Source: Oscillospiraceae bacterium
Lineage (GTDB): Bacteria > Bacillota > Clostridia > Oscillospirales > Oscillospiraceae
Length of the DNA: 40,256 nt
Direction of reading: 5' to 3'
Assembly (NCBI GenBank): GCA_009787995.1
Contig: WQSH01000014.1
Coordinates: 1 to 40,256, forward strand
Below, piece after piece: positions 8,350 to 17,617 of the stretch. How positions within the stretch are numbered: position 1 is the first letter of the stretch; every line of letters starts with the position of its first letter. A model generated the notes under the pieces. That model searched no databases, was not told where the DNA came from, and worked only from the letters and a program-made list of their open reading frames with translations. Made by a program: the position numbers and the translations under genes.

Positions 8350-9378
8350 TTAAATTCTCATTTGCTTGCGCCGTGCCAAATTTATTGTGCCCTCTGTCAT
8401 GTCTCCAATCCAGTTAAGGGCTTTGCCAAGGCCGTTTGCCACGCACAAGTCGGCATCGTCGGCAGTGTGCGTCGCAATATTGGTCCTGCTCGATATAAGC
8501 TTGTCAAATCCCCAAAGCAAACAATTCCCTCCCGTCATGATAATCCCATTGGCAGAAATATCCGAAACCAGCTCCGGAGGGGTGCTCTCAAGCACGCTAT
8601 GCACAGCCTCGACGATGCGTTCGGTAAGCTCTTGGAACGCTTCAAGTATATCGGTCGTGCTTACAGCCACGACCTTGGGAAGCCCCGTGTGCAGGCAACG
8701 CCCCTTAACCTCGACCGCAACAGACTCGGGCCTTGGAAACACGCAACCAATTCCTTTTTTGACTTCCTCTGCCGTTGTCTCCCCAATAAGAACATCATGC
8801 TTGCGTTTTATATATTTAATTAGCGCATCATCAAAAGCCTCGCCTCCGGCCTTTATTGATTCCGACTGCACAACGCCAGATAGCGATAGCACTGCAACAT
8901 CGGTCGTGCCCCCTCCGATATCTATGACCATATGCCCATCCGGCTTCGTTATCTCGAGCCCCGCACCAATAGCGGCAGCAAGCGGCGCTTCCATAAGGTA
9001 AACCTTGCGCGCCCCGGCAGCGACGCCTGCGTCAATTACAGCGCGCTCCTCAACCTCCGTAATGCCAGATGGGATAGAAATTATTATCCTTGGCTTGAGC
9101 AGAGAGAACGACAACGCCTTTCGGACAAACTCTTTGAGCATACGCTCTGTCATGTCATAATCGGAAATAGCCCCGCCGCTCATAGGGCGGATTGCGACAA
9201 TGTTTCCCGGAGTCCTTCCCAGCATGCGCTGTGCGGCCATTCCGACATTTAGAAGTCTCCCTGTATTTCGATCCATTGCGACAACAGCAGGCTCACGCAT
9301 AATAACACCCTTACCCCTAGTGGATATGAGGACGGAAGTTGTCCCAAGGTCAATGCCGATATCTCTGCCTAAAATCAT
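8350..9378 (-). CDS. Rod shape-determining protein, MreB/Mbl family
   Basis: The protein has 342 residues and is an actin-like ATPase. The phosphate-1 motif DIGIDLGTTSV lies near residues 5-15 and the phosphate-2 motif VIDIGGGTTDVAVLS near 150. MreB-family filaments lie under the membrane and guide lateral peptidoglycan synthesis. The start follows GAGGAG and lies 3 bp after the comF stop, so the two are co-transcribed. The neighbourhood is atypical: mreC and mreD do not follow, and htpG comes next. That suggests a stand-alone MreB/Mbl paralogue rather than the mreBCD copy, but paralogues cannot be told apart here, so no symbol is given. Confidence 0.93.
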   Translation of the reverse strand: MILGRDIGIDLGTTSVLISTRGKGVIMREPAVVAMDRNTGRLLNVGMAAQRMLGRTPGNIVAIRPMSGGAISDYDMTERMLKEFVRKALSFSLLKPRIIISIPSGITEVEERAVIDAGVAAGARKVYLMEAPLAAAIGAGLEITKPDGHMVIDIGGGTTDVAVLSLSGVVQSESIKAGGEAFDDALIKYIKRKHDVLIGETTAEEVKKGIGCVFPRPESVAVEVKGRCLHTGLPKVVAVSTTDILEAFQELTERIVEAVHSVLESTPPELVSDISANGIIMTGGNCLLWGFDKLISSRTNIATHTADDADLCVANGLGKALNWIGDMTEGTINLARRKQMRI

Positions 9379-9381
9379 TAT

Positions 9382-10032
9382 CTATTCTCCTCGCGCCAAA
9401 GCGGCACAGACAACATTGGTTGCCCCCGCAGACCGCAGTACCTTGGCGCACTCAGACAAAGTCGATCCGGTCGTGACTACGTCGTCGATAAGCAGCACCG
9501 TTTTGCCCACGATGAGCTCCGAATCAAAAACCTCATAAGCGCCGTCTATATTTGCGCTACGCTCAGACCTGTCGCCCAGCTCCGATTGAGCTTGAACATC
9601 GTGTGGCTTTATAAGCGTTTGGGCAGCGACATCATTAAGCTCAAGCGCCGTCGCAAGGGCGAGCAACATCGCCTGATCATACCCGCGCGAACGCTTGCGC
9701 TTGCCGCTAAGCGGAACCCATGAGATTATATCATACTTCATATCAGGGCAGCTTTTTATACAGTCTGCGAGAAGCTTGCCATATATTTCAGCATATGCCG
9801 AAACCCCCCTGAATTTATAACGGAGTATGGACTTTCTCACGGAGCTGCCATAATAAAGGGGAGATATGCAAAATTCGTAGAACTCCCCGCTCTGCCTTCC
9901 GCAATCGTTGGTAAATGGCAGCGACTCCATGCACCTGCTGCACCATCCTTCGTCGCCGCTATTAAGCACCCTCCCACAAAATACGCATCTTGGAGGAAAT
10001 AGGAGATCCAAAAGTGAAGAGAAAAAACCCAT
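9382..10032 (-). CDS. comF: ComF-family phosphoribosyltransferase-like protein
   Basis: The protein has 216 residues. An N-terminal four-cysteine zinc site is formed by Cys16, Cys19, Cys31 and Cys34. A type I phosphoribosyltransferase domain ends with the PRPP loop VLLIDDVVTTGST near 179-191. ComF proteins are needed for DNA uptake in several naturally competent bacteria, probably assisting single-stranded DNA handling, but they also occur in many species with no known competence. The ATG follows GGAGG at 7 bp. A 117-bp gap separates it from recD2 upstream and 3 bp separate it from the mreB-like gene. Confidence 0.9.
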   Translation of the reverse strand: MGFFSSLLDLLFPPRCVFCGRVLNSGDEGWCSRCMESLPFTNDCGRQSGEFYEFCISPLYYGSSVRKSILRYKFRGVSAYAEIYGKLLADCIKSCPDMKYDIISWVPLSGKRKRSRGYDQAMLLALATALELNDVAAQTLIKPHDVQAQSELGDRSERSANIDGAYEVFDSELIVGKTVLLIDDVVTTGSTLSECAKVLRSAGATNVVCAALARGE

Positions 10033-10149
10033 AATGCAACCTCCGGGGAAATTAAGAGTTGTGAATACGGAATTGAAATTTGCTACTGGCCGACTTGCTT
10101 GCTCTGACTTAAAAAATAGGGCGTCAATTGGGAAATCACATTCTTATTC

Positions 10150-12354
10150 TTAATTTCGAACCAGCCTTGCCCTCAACCCGCTATAGCGTCTGAGCTTTCT
10201 GTCATTGCTGACCATTTGCGACATAATCTCCTGAGTCCCAACAATGACAAGCAGGCTCTTTGCCCGGCTCATTGCGGTATAAAGCACCCCGCGGGTCAGA
10301 AGTGGCGGAGCGGCAGAAGTCATCGCAAGGATAACCGCATGATATTCGCTGCCCTGCGATTTATGGACTGTCATAGCAAAGGCAGGCTCAAGTTCAGGCA
10401 GCTGTTCAAACAAATAAGTGACCAGCTTGTCGTCAAAACCGACAGTCAACGTTTCCTCATCGTGGTCGATATCCCTCACAACCCCGACGTCTCCGTTAAA
10501 AATGCCCATACCTTCTAATTGCCCATCGTGTGTCTTCCAAATTATATCATAATTGTTTCTGATTTGCATCACTTTATCACCAACCCGAAACACAAAATCA
10601 CCCGACTGTTTTTCCTTTTTGGCTGCATTTTGCGGATTAACGGCTTCCCGCAGCCTCTCATTGAGCATAAGGGTTCCCGCCGAACCCTTCCTTGTTGGCG
10701 AGAGCACTTGAATAAGCGAGGGTTCAATCCCCATATTTTGGGGAAGCCTCTGCCCATAAAGCTCTGCAACCGTCTCCGCAAGCTGTTCCTCGGACTTGCG
10801 CCGCATAAAAAACAAATCGGTATATTTCTCAGACAAATCGGGCATAGCTCCGCTATTTACTATGTGCGCGCACCGTACAATTCCACTATCGGCAGCCTGC
10901 CTAAATATTTCTGACAAAACAATCGTAGGAACAACCCCGCTTCTCAGAGCATCGGAAAAAACATTTCCGGGCCCCACAGGCGGCAATTGATCAGCATCGC
11001 CAACCATAATTAGGCGGCTGCCATGCTTCATCGCCGCGAGCAGTGAGCGCATGAGCAAAATATCTAGCATTGAGGATTCATCTACAATCACAGCATCAGC
11101 ATTTAATGGGTTTTCCTCATTGTGGTCAAAAACGAGCTCGCCCTCGTCGCGCGGGCTTGCTCCCAAGAGGCGATGGATAGTGGCCGCCTCGCGCCTACAT
11201 GCTTCCGACAGCCGCTTTGCAGCTCTCCCCGTTGGCGCGCACAAAACGGTTTCAAGCCCCAATGCATCAAATAGCATCAAAATGCCGTGCACGGTAGTCG
11301 TTTTTCCAGTGCCCGGCCCCCCGGTGAGCGCCATAACGCCATAATGGGCAGCAATATCAAGTGCCTCCCGCTGCTTCTTAGCAAATTTTATACCATCACT
11401 CTGCTCAATGTCGGAAATTATGCCTTCTATTGAAACTGTGGACAACCCTTCTGGAGCGCTGCTGTCATCTCCGCCCATTTGAATCATCTCCGAAAGCCTC
11501 AGTGCGATATAATGCTCAGCATCGTGCATGTGCCTAAGGTAGCAGGCTTCCACCCCTGCGATTTCCTCAACAACGACGTCTCCACACTCGCATAATGTAT
11601 CAAGCGCATCGCAAATCGCATCAAATCCTGCGCCAATAAGCTGCACGGTTGCAGCAGAAAGTTTATCCTTTGGAATAAACGTATGCCCATTGCTCAAATT
11701 GTGCACAAGCTCGAACACAAGCGCAGCGGACACCCGCTCGGGGCAGTCGCTTTCAAATCCTAAATTAAGCGCAATCGCGTCAGCCTCTGCAAAATCTGCA
11801 CCATAAAAATCAGCGGCGATAATATAGGGGTTGTCCCTGACCGCTTCCACAGCACCATCACCATAATCCTTAAACACGCGCGTGGCAACAATGGGCTTTA
11901 CTCCATATTGTCCAAAAAAATCGATAAGCCTGCGAAGTCCGGCTTGGCGCCGGTAGCCTTCCCCGATTTGGCGGGCGCTGCGAAGCGATATGCCTTTAAT
12001 CAAAGACAGCTTATCAGGATTGTTTTCAATTACCTCAAGCGCCTCTCTACCGAATTTTTCGACTATTTCCCGGGCTTTTGACGGCCCGATATTCTTTATA
12101 GCGCCGGAAACCAAATAACGGAAAATCTCGTCTGTGCTGCTTGGCGGCCTCATTTCAAAGGATTCAACTTTAAACTGCTCGCCATATTGCGGATGCGTCG
12201 TCCAAGACCCAGAAAGAATCAGCCTCTCCCCCGGCGAAACTCCCGGGACATTCCCCGCCGCAGTAACAAGCCCATCGACAGTATCCAAACGTAAAACAGC
12301 ATATCCATTTTCAGGATTAGAAAAAACAATGGAATTAACTATGCCCTCAATCAT
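10150..12354 (-). CDS. recD2: ATP-dependent RecD2-like DNA helicase
   Basis: The protein has 734 residues, the size of Gram-positive RecD2. The N-terminal OB-like region is followed by helix-hairpin-helix segments (ISGAIKNIGP-type repeats), then a superfamily 1B helicase with Walker A GGPGTGKTTTVHGI, Walker B VIVDESSMLD, GDADQLPPVGPG and a C-terminal SH3-containing 2A domain with motif VI YTAMSRAK. RecD2 unwinds DNA 5' to 3' and acts in repair and replication-fork maintenance without RecBC. The ATG overlaps the dtd stop in an ATGA arrangement (12351-12354) with GGAGAACC upstream, which indicates translational coupling. Confidence 0.95.
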   Translation of the reverse strand: MIEGIVNSIVFSNPENGYAVLRLDTVDGLVTAAGNVPGVSPGERLILSGSWTTHPQYGEQFKVESFEMRPPSSTDEIFRYLVSGAIKNIGPSKAREIVEKFGREALEVIENNPDKLSLIKGISLRSARQIGEGYRRQAGLRRLIDFFGQYGVKPIVATRVFKDYGDGAVEAVRDNPYIIAADFYGADFAEADAIALNLGFESDCPERVSAALVFELVHNLSNGHTFIPKDKLSAATVQLIGAGFDAICDALDTLCECGDVVVEEIAGVEACYLRHMHDAEHYIALRLSEMIQMGGDDSSAPEGLSTVSIEGIISDIEQSDGIKFAKKQREALDIAAHYGVMALTGGPGTGKTTTVHGILMLFDALGLETVLCAPTGRAAKRLSEACRREAATIHRLLGASPRDEGELVFDHNEENPLNADAVIVDESSMLDILLMRSLLAAMKHGSRLIMVGDADQLPPVGPGNVFSDALRSGVVPTIVLSEIFRQAADSGIVRCAHIVNSGAMPDLSEKYTDLFFMRRKSEEQLAETVAELYGQRLPQNMGIEPSLIQVLSPTRKGSAGTLMLNERLREAVNPQNAAKKEKQSGDFVFRVGDKVMQIRNNYDIIWKTHDGQLEGMGIFNGDVGVVRDIDHDEETLTVGFDDKLVTYLFEQLPELEPAFAMTVHKSQGSEYHAVILAMTSAAPPLLTRGVLYTAMSRAKSLLVIVGTQEIMSQMVSNDRKLRRYSGLRARLVRN

Positions 12355-12800
12355 AGGTTCTCCGTATCAAAAATAATCGTAACCGGCCCATCGTTGACAG
12401 AGGCAACATCCATCATAGCCCCAAACTCGCCTGTCTGAACCATATGCCCCGCCTTCTTGCATTCTTCGATAAAAATCTCATAAAGCGGGACTGCCGTGTC
12501 TGGCCTCGCCGCCTCAGTAAAGCCCGGGCGCCTGCTCTTGCAATCAGCATAAAGCGTAAATTGCGAAATCACTAAAATGCTGCCCCCGGCAGCCTTTAGG
12601 TCAAGATTCATTTTTCCATCAGCGTCGCCAAACACCCGCAAATTACAAATTTTGGTGGCAAGCCGGACAGCCTCCCCCTCAGTATCCCCATTTTTAATGC
12701 CAAGCAATATCAAAAAACCCTTTCCAATCTCTCCCGTAACGATTCCATCAATCTCTACCGAAGCGGAAGAAACCCGCGTAACAACAGCCCTCACAAGCAC
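12351..12800 (-). CDS. dtd: D-aminoacyl-tRNA deacylase
   Basis: The gene encodes about 149 residues from a GTG at 12800, or 147 from the GTG at 12794. The family usually begins MRAVVQRV, which fits VRAVVTRV at the second GTG. GGAGG lies 5 bp before the first GTG and 11 bp before the second. An upstream ATG at 12842 would add about 14 residues unlike the family. The motifs SQFTLYAD and NDGPVTI, which build the cross-subunit active site, are both present. Dtd hydrolyses D-amino acids, and glycine from mischarged tRNA-Ala, to protect translation. It lies between rel and recD2, a conserved Clostridia order. Confidence 0.95.
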   Translation of the reverse strand: MLVRAVVTRVSSASVEIDGIVTGEIGKGFLILLGIKNGDTEGEAVRLATKICNLRVFGDADGKMNLDLKAAGGSILVISQFTLYADCKSRRPGFTEAARPDTAVPLYEIFIEECKKAGHMVQTGEFGAMMDVASVNDGPVTIIFDTENL

Positions 12801-12838
12801 AAACACCTCCAAATAAATTGTCCATTGCCAGTTGCAAA

Positions 12839-15079
12839 TCACCCTTCCCCCCTGCGCACATCCGTGACTCCAGGCACGGACATTATTTTCGCCATAGCTG
12901 AAATAAGCTCATCCCTGCTTTTCACGCTGATGTCAATCGAAACAAAAGCATTGCCGCTACTGGAGTCTCGCGCGGTAAAGGACGACATCTTCACGTTTAG
13001 CACATTTAACACGGTGGCGATATCAACGACTATCCCCTTCCTGTCGCGAACCTCAATTTGGATAGACGTCGTGTAAGTCTGCCCCTCGGCATCTGCCCAA
13101 GCAACGCGCACCCACCGGCCGGCCTCCCCCTCAGATTTTTCAGCTTTGATATAATTTGCACAATCCTGCCTGTGCACGGACACTCCAAAGCCCCGGGTAA
13201 TAAATCCAATAACAGGGTCCCCCGGAACTGGAGAGCAGCATTTCGCAAACTTTACAAGGCAATTGTCCAAGCCCTCGACCGTAACGCCAAGAACGCCCTT
13301 TGCCTGTACTGCTTCTTTCTTTTCGAGCCTTGACAGGAGAGTGTCCTTTTTCTTAGTCCTTTCAGCCGCCCGCAGGCAATCGCGAACTTTATTTACAACC
13401 TTTTGCGCAGAAATTCCACCATACCCGATTGCGGAATACATGTCCTCCATTGAATTAAATGACGTGCGGATGAGCACTTTTGAAATAACATCTTCGCTCG
13501 TAGCTTCCTCCTGCGAGATATTCGCATGGCGCAACTCTGCTTCAAATGACATTTTGCCATGGATTATATTTTCCTCGCGTTTTTCCTTTTTAAACCATTG
13601 GCGTATCTTATTCCTCGCCTCGGAGCTACGGATAATATCCAGCCAGTCACGGCTCGGCCCCTTTGCCGAGTTTGAGGTGTGAATATTGACAATGTCTCCA
13701 TTTGTCAGGATATGCGCATATGGAACCAGCCGCCCATTGACAATCGCGCCGGTCATTTTGTTTCCTACCTCTGAGTGAATGCTATACGCAAAATCGATAG
13801 GCGTCGAGCCTGCCGGAAGGTTTATGACATCGCCGCTTGGGGTAAAGACAAAGACCTCGTCGGCAAACATATCGATCTTGAGCGCCTGAAGGAAATCTTG
13901 TGCATCGCTGTCTTGCTGCGATTCCAGCAAACGCCTGACCCAAGCGAATTTCTCTTCGTCTGCGACCTTTCCGCCCTTGCCCTCTTTGTACTTCCAATGC
14001 GCAGCGATGCCGTATTCCGCAGTTTGGTGCATATCCCATGTGCGGATTTGAACTTCAAAAGGCAAGCCCTCACTACCAATGACGGTGGTATGAAGGCTTT
14101 GATACATATTTGGTTTCGGCGTGCCGATATAATCTTTAAATGTGCCCAGAATCGGGCGGTACATGTCATGGATATAGCCTAGGACATTGTAGCAATCTGT
14201 GATGTCGTTGACAATTACGCGAAATGCGTAAAGATCCAGCACTTCGGAGAGCACTTTGTTATCACCGTACATTTTTCTGTAAATGCTATAAATATGCTTA
14301 ATCCTGCCGTTGACGGCACATTCGATGCCATGCTCGCTCAGGCGCTCAGTTATTTTGGTCTGCACCCTGCGGAAGAAGCTCTCGTCCTCAGCGTGGCGAA
14401 CTTCTAAATCGTCGGTAATCACTTTGCACCCTGCGGGATCCAAATATCGTATGGATAAATCTTCCATCTCCCACTTTATTTTTTGCATCCCAAGCCTATG
14501 GGCAATCGGCGCATACATTTCCATAGTTTCAAGAGCCTTTGCCCGCTGACGCTCCTCGGATACATGTTCAAGCGTCCTTAGATTATGCAGCCTGTCTGCA
14601 ATTTTGATGAGAATAACCCTAATATCCTGCGCCATTGCTATGAGCATCTTACGCAGGTTGTCCATCTGCTCCTCTTCTTTGCTTGTGTAGTTGACGCGCG
14701 AGAGCTTTGTGACTCCATCCACAATCTGGGCGACATCTGCGCCGAAATGCTTCTTTATATCCTCAAACGTGACATCGGTGTCCTCGATGCAGTCATGGAG
14801 CAGCGCCGCACATAGGGAATCCTCGTCCAAGCCGATTTCTGCAATGATTTCGGCAGAAGCAAGAGGGTGCGTAATATACTCTGTTCCATCCTCGCGCAAT
14901 TGCGGCCCGTGGGCGTTTCTGGCAAATTCAAAGGCGGCCCGGATGCGGCTCATATCTGCGCCGGGATGGCTTTCCAGTACGACATCTTCTAAGTTAAGAT
15001 ATTTTTCAATTACGTCATCCATTTTGTCGTCGTGAGCCACATTAAGCCTCGCTTCCCACTTTCGTTCAACGCTCTGCAC
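12839..15079 (-). CDS. rel: Bifunctional (p)ppGpp synthetase/hydrolase (RelA/SpoT family)
   Basis: The protein has 746 residues, full length for Rel. In order there are an HD hydrolase domain (ALLHDCIEDTD near 90-100, intact, so hydrolase activity is expected), a synthetase domain (DLYAFRVIV and GYIHDMYRP, with TPKPNMYQSLHTT), a TGS domain (VFVFTPSGDVINLPAGST), a zinc-finger/RIS region with CCSPVPGDPVIGF, and a C-terminal ACT domain. It makes and degrades the stringent-response alarmone on ribosomes. The start is a GTG with AGGAGG 11 bp upstream; an ATG 19 codons inside lacks a good site. It sits 44 bp after recJ and 38 bp before dtd. Confidence 0.96.
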   Translation of the reverse strand: MQSVERKWEARLNVAHDDKMDDVIEKYLNLEDVVLESHPGADMSRIRAAFEFARNAHGPQLREDGTEYITHPLASAEIIAEIGLDEDSLCAALLHDCIEDTDVTFEDIKKHFGADVAQIVDGVTKLSRVNYTSKEEEQMDNLRKMLIAMAQDIRVILIKIADRLHNLRTLEHVSEERQRAKALETMEMYAPIAHRLGMQKIKWEMEDLSIRYLDPAGCKVITDDLEVRHAEDESFFRRVQTKITERLSEHGIECAVNGRIKHIYSIYRKMYGDNKVLSEVLDLYAFRVIVNDITDCYNVLGYIHDMYRPILGTFKDYIGTPKPNMYQSLHTTVIGSEGLPFEVQIRTWDMHQTAEYGIAAHWKYKEGKGGKVADEEKFAWVRRLLESQQDSDAQDFLQALKIDMFADEVFVFTPSGDVINLPAGSTPIDFAYSIHSEVGNKMTGAIVNGRLVPYAHILTNGDIVNIHTSNSAKGPSRDWLDIIRSSEARNKIRQWFKKEKREENIIHGKMSFEAELRHANISQEEATSEDVISKVLIRTSFNSMEDMYSAIGYGGISAQKVVNKVRDCLRAAERTKKKDTLLSRLEKKEAVQAKGVLGVTVEGLDNCLVKFAKCCSPVPGDPVIGFITRGFGVSVHRQDCANYIKAEKSEGEAGRWVRVAWADAEGQTYTTSIQIEVRDRKGIVVDIATVLNVLNVKMSSFTARDSSSGNAFVSIDISVKSRDELISAMAKIMSVPGVTDVRRGEG

Positions 15080-15123
15080 GCCTCGTCACGCCTCCTGTCC
15101 GATACACCCCCTGCCTCGGGTAA

Positions 15124-16818
15124 TTATATGGTAGTTGGCCTTATGTCAATCAAGTGCAACTGCACGCTGCTGCGACCCCTAAATTCATTAACCTGCGGCT
15201 CGAAAGCCGCATCTACAACCGACCCTACACTAACCCCCAAGTCCTCCGACGGCATCGAAAAGAAAATGCAATCCAGGCTCTTGCCTGATTTTTCAAGCCT
15301 AAGCCGCGTATGCTTTCCTGACCCGATTGATTGGGTCGAGGAAATTTCAGCTCCCCTCATGCACAAGGTGGGGGAAGGGTTGCCATTGCCAAAGGGCTCC
15401 AGCCTCTCCAAGGCTTGGATGTTTTGAACCGTCAGCAATTCGGGCTTTTCCACCTCAAAATCCAGCTTGAGCTCAGAGGAGGGGGTTTTTTCTATGTTAT
15501 CTAAATATATTTCCGTCATGCGCCGCCGCAGTTCAGCTATGTTTCCTTCATTGATGGACAGCCCGGCAGCCATCTCGTGCCCGCCGAAATTGCCGAGGAG
15601 GTCGGCACAGGAGCGCAAAGCGTCAAAGATAGCGAATGAACCAAAGCTGCGGCACGAGCCGCGCCCAAGCCCATCTTCATCAATGCTGATGATAATGGAA
15701 GGGGTACGGTGCCGCTCAGCCATTTTTGCGGCAACAATTCCGGTAACCCCCTGATACCAGCCTTTGCGGGCAAGTATTATAGGTCCTTCTGGCGGTGCTT
15801 CTTCCAGCATTGCCATAGCCTCTTCAAAAATCTCGCCTTCTAAGTCGCGCCTCTGCATATTAAGCTTGCACAGCTGCGCTGCGATTGTATTGGCTTCCTC
15901 GCAGCATTCTGTAAGCAAAAGGTCTAGCGAAAGCCCTGCTTGACCCATTCTGCCAGCTGCGTTGAGCCTGGGGGCGAGCGTAAAGCCCACCGTAGACGCT
16001 GTCACTTTCCCCAACTCCACGCTCACCTCGCCCAGCAACCGCAAAAGCCCTGGACGAGGGGACTTGTTCAAGAAAAATAGCCCGCGCTTGATTAATTCGC
16101 GATTTTCCCCAACCACGGGCATAACATCCGCAATGGTGCCCACGGCAACGAGGTCGCTGTATAGGCGCAGCAGCTCGTCTAGCCCATGCTCCCTCTCAAG
16201 AGCGCAAACCAGCTTAAAGGCGACGCCAACACCTGCGAGACATTTGTTTGGATAGCCGCAGTCCGGCCTTTTTGGGTCAATTACAGCATCCGCCTGAGGC
16301 AGCTCGTCCCTGCATTCATGATGGTCGGTGATTACCATTGCTATACCAAGCGACTTTGCATAGTCCACTTCCTCAATGGCCGTTATTCCGCAATCGACTG
16401 TGATAATAAGTTCGATGCCCCTTGATTTCAGCGTGTCCACGGCCTTATTATTCAGCCCATACCCCTCGCCAAACCGGCTGGGGATGTATATTTCAAAATC
16501 TGCCCCCTGCGAATGCAACCAGCGCGCCAGCACTACGCAAGAGGTCATCCCATCCACATCGTAATCACCATAAACCGCTATGCGCTCGCACTTGTCCAAA
16601 GACTCGCGTATTCTAGCAACTGCCTTGTCCATATCTTTAAGCAAGTAAGGGTCGAAAATCTCGAACCCGACATCGCCGAGGATTTCATGGACCTGATCAA
16701 TATGTTGCGTGCCTCTTGAGGCAAGAAAAACGGATACCAGCGGGTTGATTCCATGTCGGCAAAAATCTACAGCCGTGTTCCTGTCAAAGCCGCCAACCAC
16801 CCAATCCCTAAACCTCAT
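15124..16818 (-). CDS. recJ: Single-stranded-DNA-specific exonuclease RecJ
   Basis: The protein has 564 residues. The DHH phosphoesterase motifs are visible: VYGDYDVDGMTS near 100-111, ITVDCG, and VITDHHECRDELP. The DHHA1 motif is GGHEMAAGLSI. A C-terminal OB-fold follows. RecJ degrades single-stranded DNA 5' to 3' in recombinational and mismatch repair. At 564 residues it is near the E. coli size and shorter than the roughly 750-800-residue Bacillus form with its extra C-terminal domain. It is the first gene of the long minus-strand run and lies downstream of a well-formed promoter at 16865-16893. The Shine-Dalgarno (GGAAGGG) is somewhat far from the ATG. Confidence 0.95.
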   Translation of the reverse strand: MRFRDWVVGGFDRNTAVDFCRHGINPLVSVFLASRGTQHIDQVHEILGDVGFEIFDPYLLKDMDKAVARIRESLDKCERIAVYGDYDVDGMTSCVVLARWLHSQGADFEIYIPSRFGEGYGLNNKAVDTLKSRGIELIITVDCGITAIEEVDYAKSLGIAMVITDHHECRDELPQADAVIDPKRPDCGYPNKCLAGVGVAFKLVCALEREHGLDELLRLYSDLVAVGTIADVMPVVGENRELIKRGLFFLNKSPRPGLLRLLGEVSVELGKVTASTVGFTLAPRLNAAGRMGQAGLSLDLLLTECCEEANTIAAQLCKLNMQRRDLEGEIFEEAMAMLEEAPPEGPIILARKGWYQGVTGIVAAKMAERHRTPSIIISIDEDGLGRGSCRSFGSFAIFDALRSCADLLGNFGGHEMAAGLSINEGNIAELRRRMTEIYLDNIEKTPSSELKLDFEVEKPELLTVQNIQALERLEPFGNGNPSPTLCMRGAEISSTQSIGSGKHTRLRLEKSGKSLDCIFFSMPSEDLGVSVGSVVDAAFEPQVNEFRGRSSVQLHLIDIRPTTI

Positions 16819-16864
16819 CTACCAAAACACACCCTTCCGCAACGCTGTCTCATTGTATTTCGAC

Positions 16865-16893
16865 AGTATACCAAAACGGCAGTGTGTAGACAA
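16865..16893 (-). promoter_or_regulatory. Promoter of the recJ-rel-dtd-recD2 run
   Basis: On the minus strand, -35 TTGTCT (16888-16893), a 17-bp spacer, and -10 TATACT (16865-16870) preceded by TGG, which makes an extended -10. The predicted start is near 16858, leaving a leader of about 40 nt before recJ. Confidence 0.65.
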
Positions 16894-17207
16894 TATATAA
16901 ACGAGAAAGTTTTCGCCAAAAAGCGGAAAATTTCTTGCTCATTTTTGGAGCATATCTGTTAAAAATTGCCAAGCCGCTTCTGTACGGCATAAGCATTCGA
17001 GCAGCACCCCTTCAAATAATTACCTCTGTTGTTTTTTGAGAGAGTATCGGCATGCTCGCTATCTCGGCATTCGCCCGCTCTAAAATCCGCCTTTTCTCGC
17101 TTAATGTGAATTTTGGCTTAGGGGTGTCGTCTCAACCTACCGCCACCATTGCATTTCCCGAAATGCTCTGAGAAGCTTGGAAAACCAATAGTTTACACCA
17201 ACAAAAA
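16894..17207. other. Non-coding divergent spacer with one long hairpin
   Basis: No convincing gene is seen on either strand between the recJ promoter and the promoter of the thioredoxin-fold gene. The clearest structure is an imperfect dyad at 16905-16934: a 12-bp arm with one mismatch and one G-T pair, and a 6-nt A-rich loop, just upstream of the recJ -35 box. The rest is mixed-composition sequence with no obvious repeats or RNA family motif. Confidence 0.4.
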
Positions 17208-17231
17208 GTGGCAAAGCTGACTCGAATGTGG

Positions 17232-17237
17232 TATTCT
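17232..17237 (+). promoter_or_regulatory. Possible extended -10 for the CPHC/cyclase pair
   Basis: TGG-TATTCT gives an extended -10 element (TATTCT matches 4 of 6) about 100 bp upstream of the TTG start at 17337. The -35 region is weak. The leader contains short GC hairpins (GGGC-TGTC-GCCC near 17243 and TCGGC/GCCGA near 17284). Confidence 0.35.
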
Positions 17238-17336
17238 GATATGGGCTGTCGCCCAACCTTAACTAAAATTTTGCCGTCGCACTCGGCGCCCTTTATGCCG
17301 AATTCTTTATCAAACAAATATTTGGGGGGACTTTTT

Positions 17337-17597
17337 TTGAAAAAAATTAAGATGTTTGTGTTGGCACGGTGCCCGCACTGCAAGAGGGCTTTGGCCTGGA
17401 TGGACGAGTTGTTTGCTGAGAAGCCTGAGTACAGGTCTCTCTCTATCGAGAAAGTTGACGAGGATTTGCAGCCCGAGATTTCTGATAAATATGATTACGA
17501 CCTTGTCCCCGCTTATTATGTCGACGAGGCTAAGGTGCATTCGGGCGTTGCAAGCAAGGATCTAATCCGCGATATTTTTGAGAATGCTCTAAATTGA
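17337..17597 (+). CDS. Glutaredoxin/thioredoxin-fold protein with CPHC motif
   Basis: The protein has 86 residues from a TTG at 17337, chosen because GGGGGGA (17324-17330) ends 6 bp upstream and because the fold begins directly with KKIKMFVLARCPHC. A longer open frame upstream has no ribosome binding site. The CPHC redox motif lies at residues 12-15, and VPAYYVDE near 57 holds the cis-Pro of the thioredoxin fold. The size and C-terminal helix fit small glutaredoxin-like oxidoreductases. The likely role is cytosolic thiol-disulfide exchange; the partner is unknown. Its stop lies 20 bp before the chosen start of the cyclase gene, so the two should share one transcript. Confidence 0.8.
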   Translation: MKKIKMFVLARCPHCKRALAWMDELFAEKPEYRSLSIEKVDEDLQPEISDKYDYDLVPAYYVDEAKVHSGVASKDLIRDIFENALN

Positions 17598-17617
17598 CGA
17601 TGGGGGGACGTTTTGGA

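Noticed and set aside
8366-9001. 211-residue plus-strand frame opposite the mreB-like gene
   Set aside because: Ser/Thr/Pro-rich composition is typical of an antisense shadow; the MreB motifs on the other strand are unambiguous.
17208-17336. N-terminal extension of the thioredoxin-fold gene
   Set aside because: The extension is unlike the family and overlaps the likely promoter; the TTG at 17337 has a well-placed ribosome binding site.
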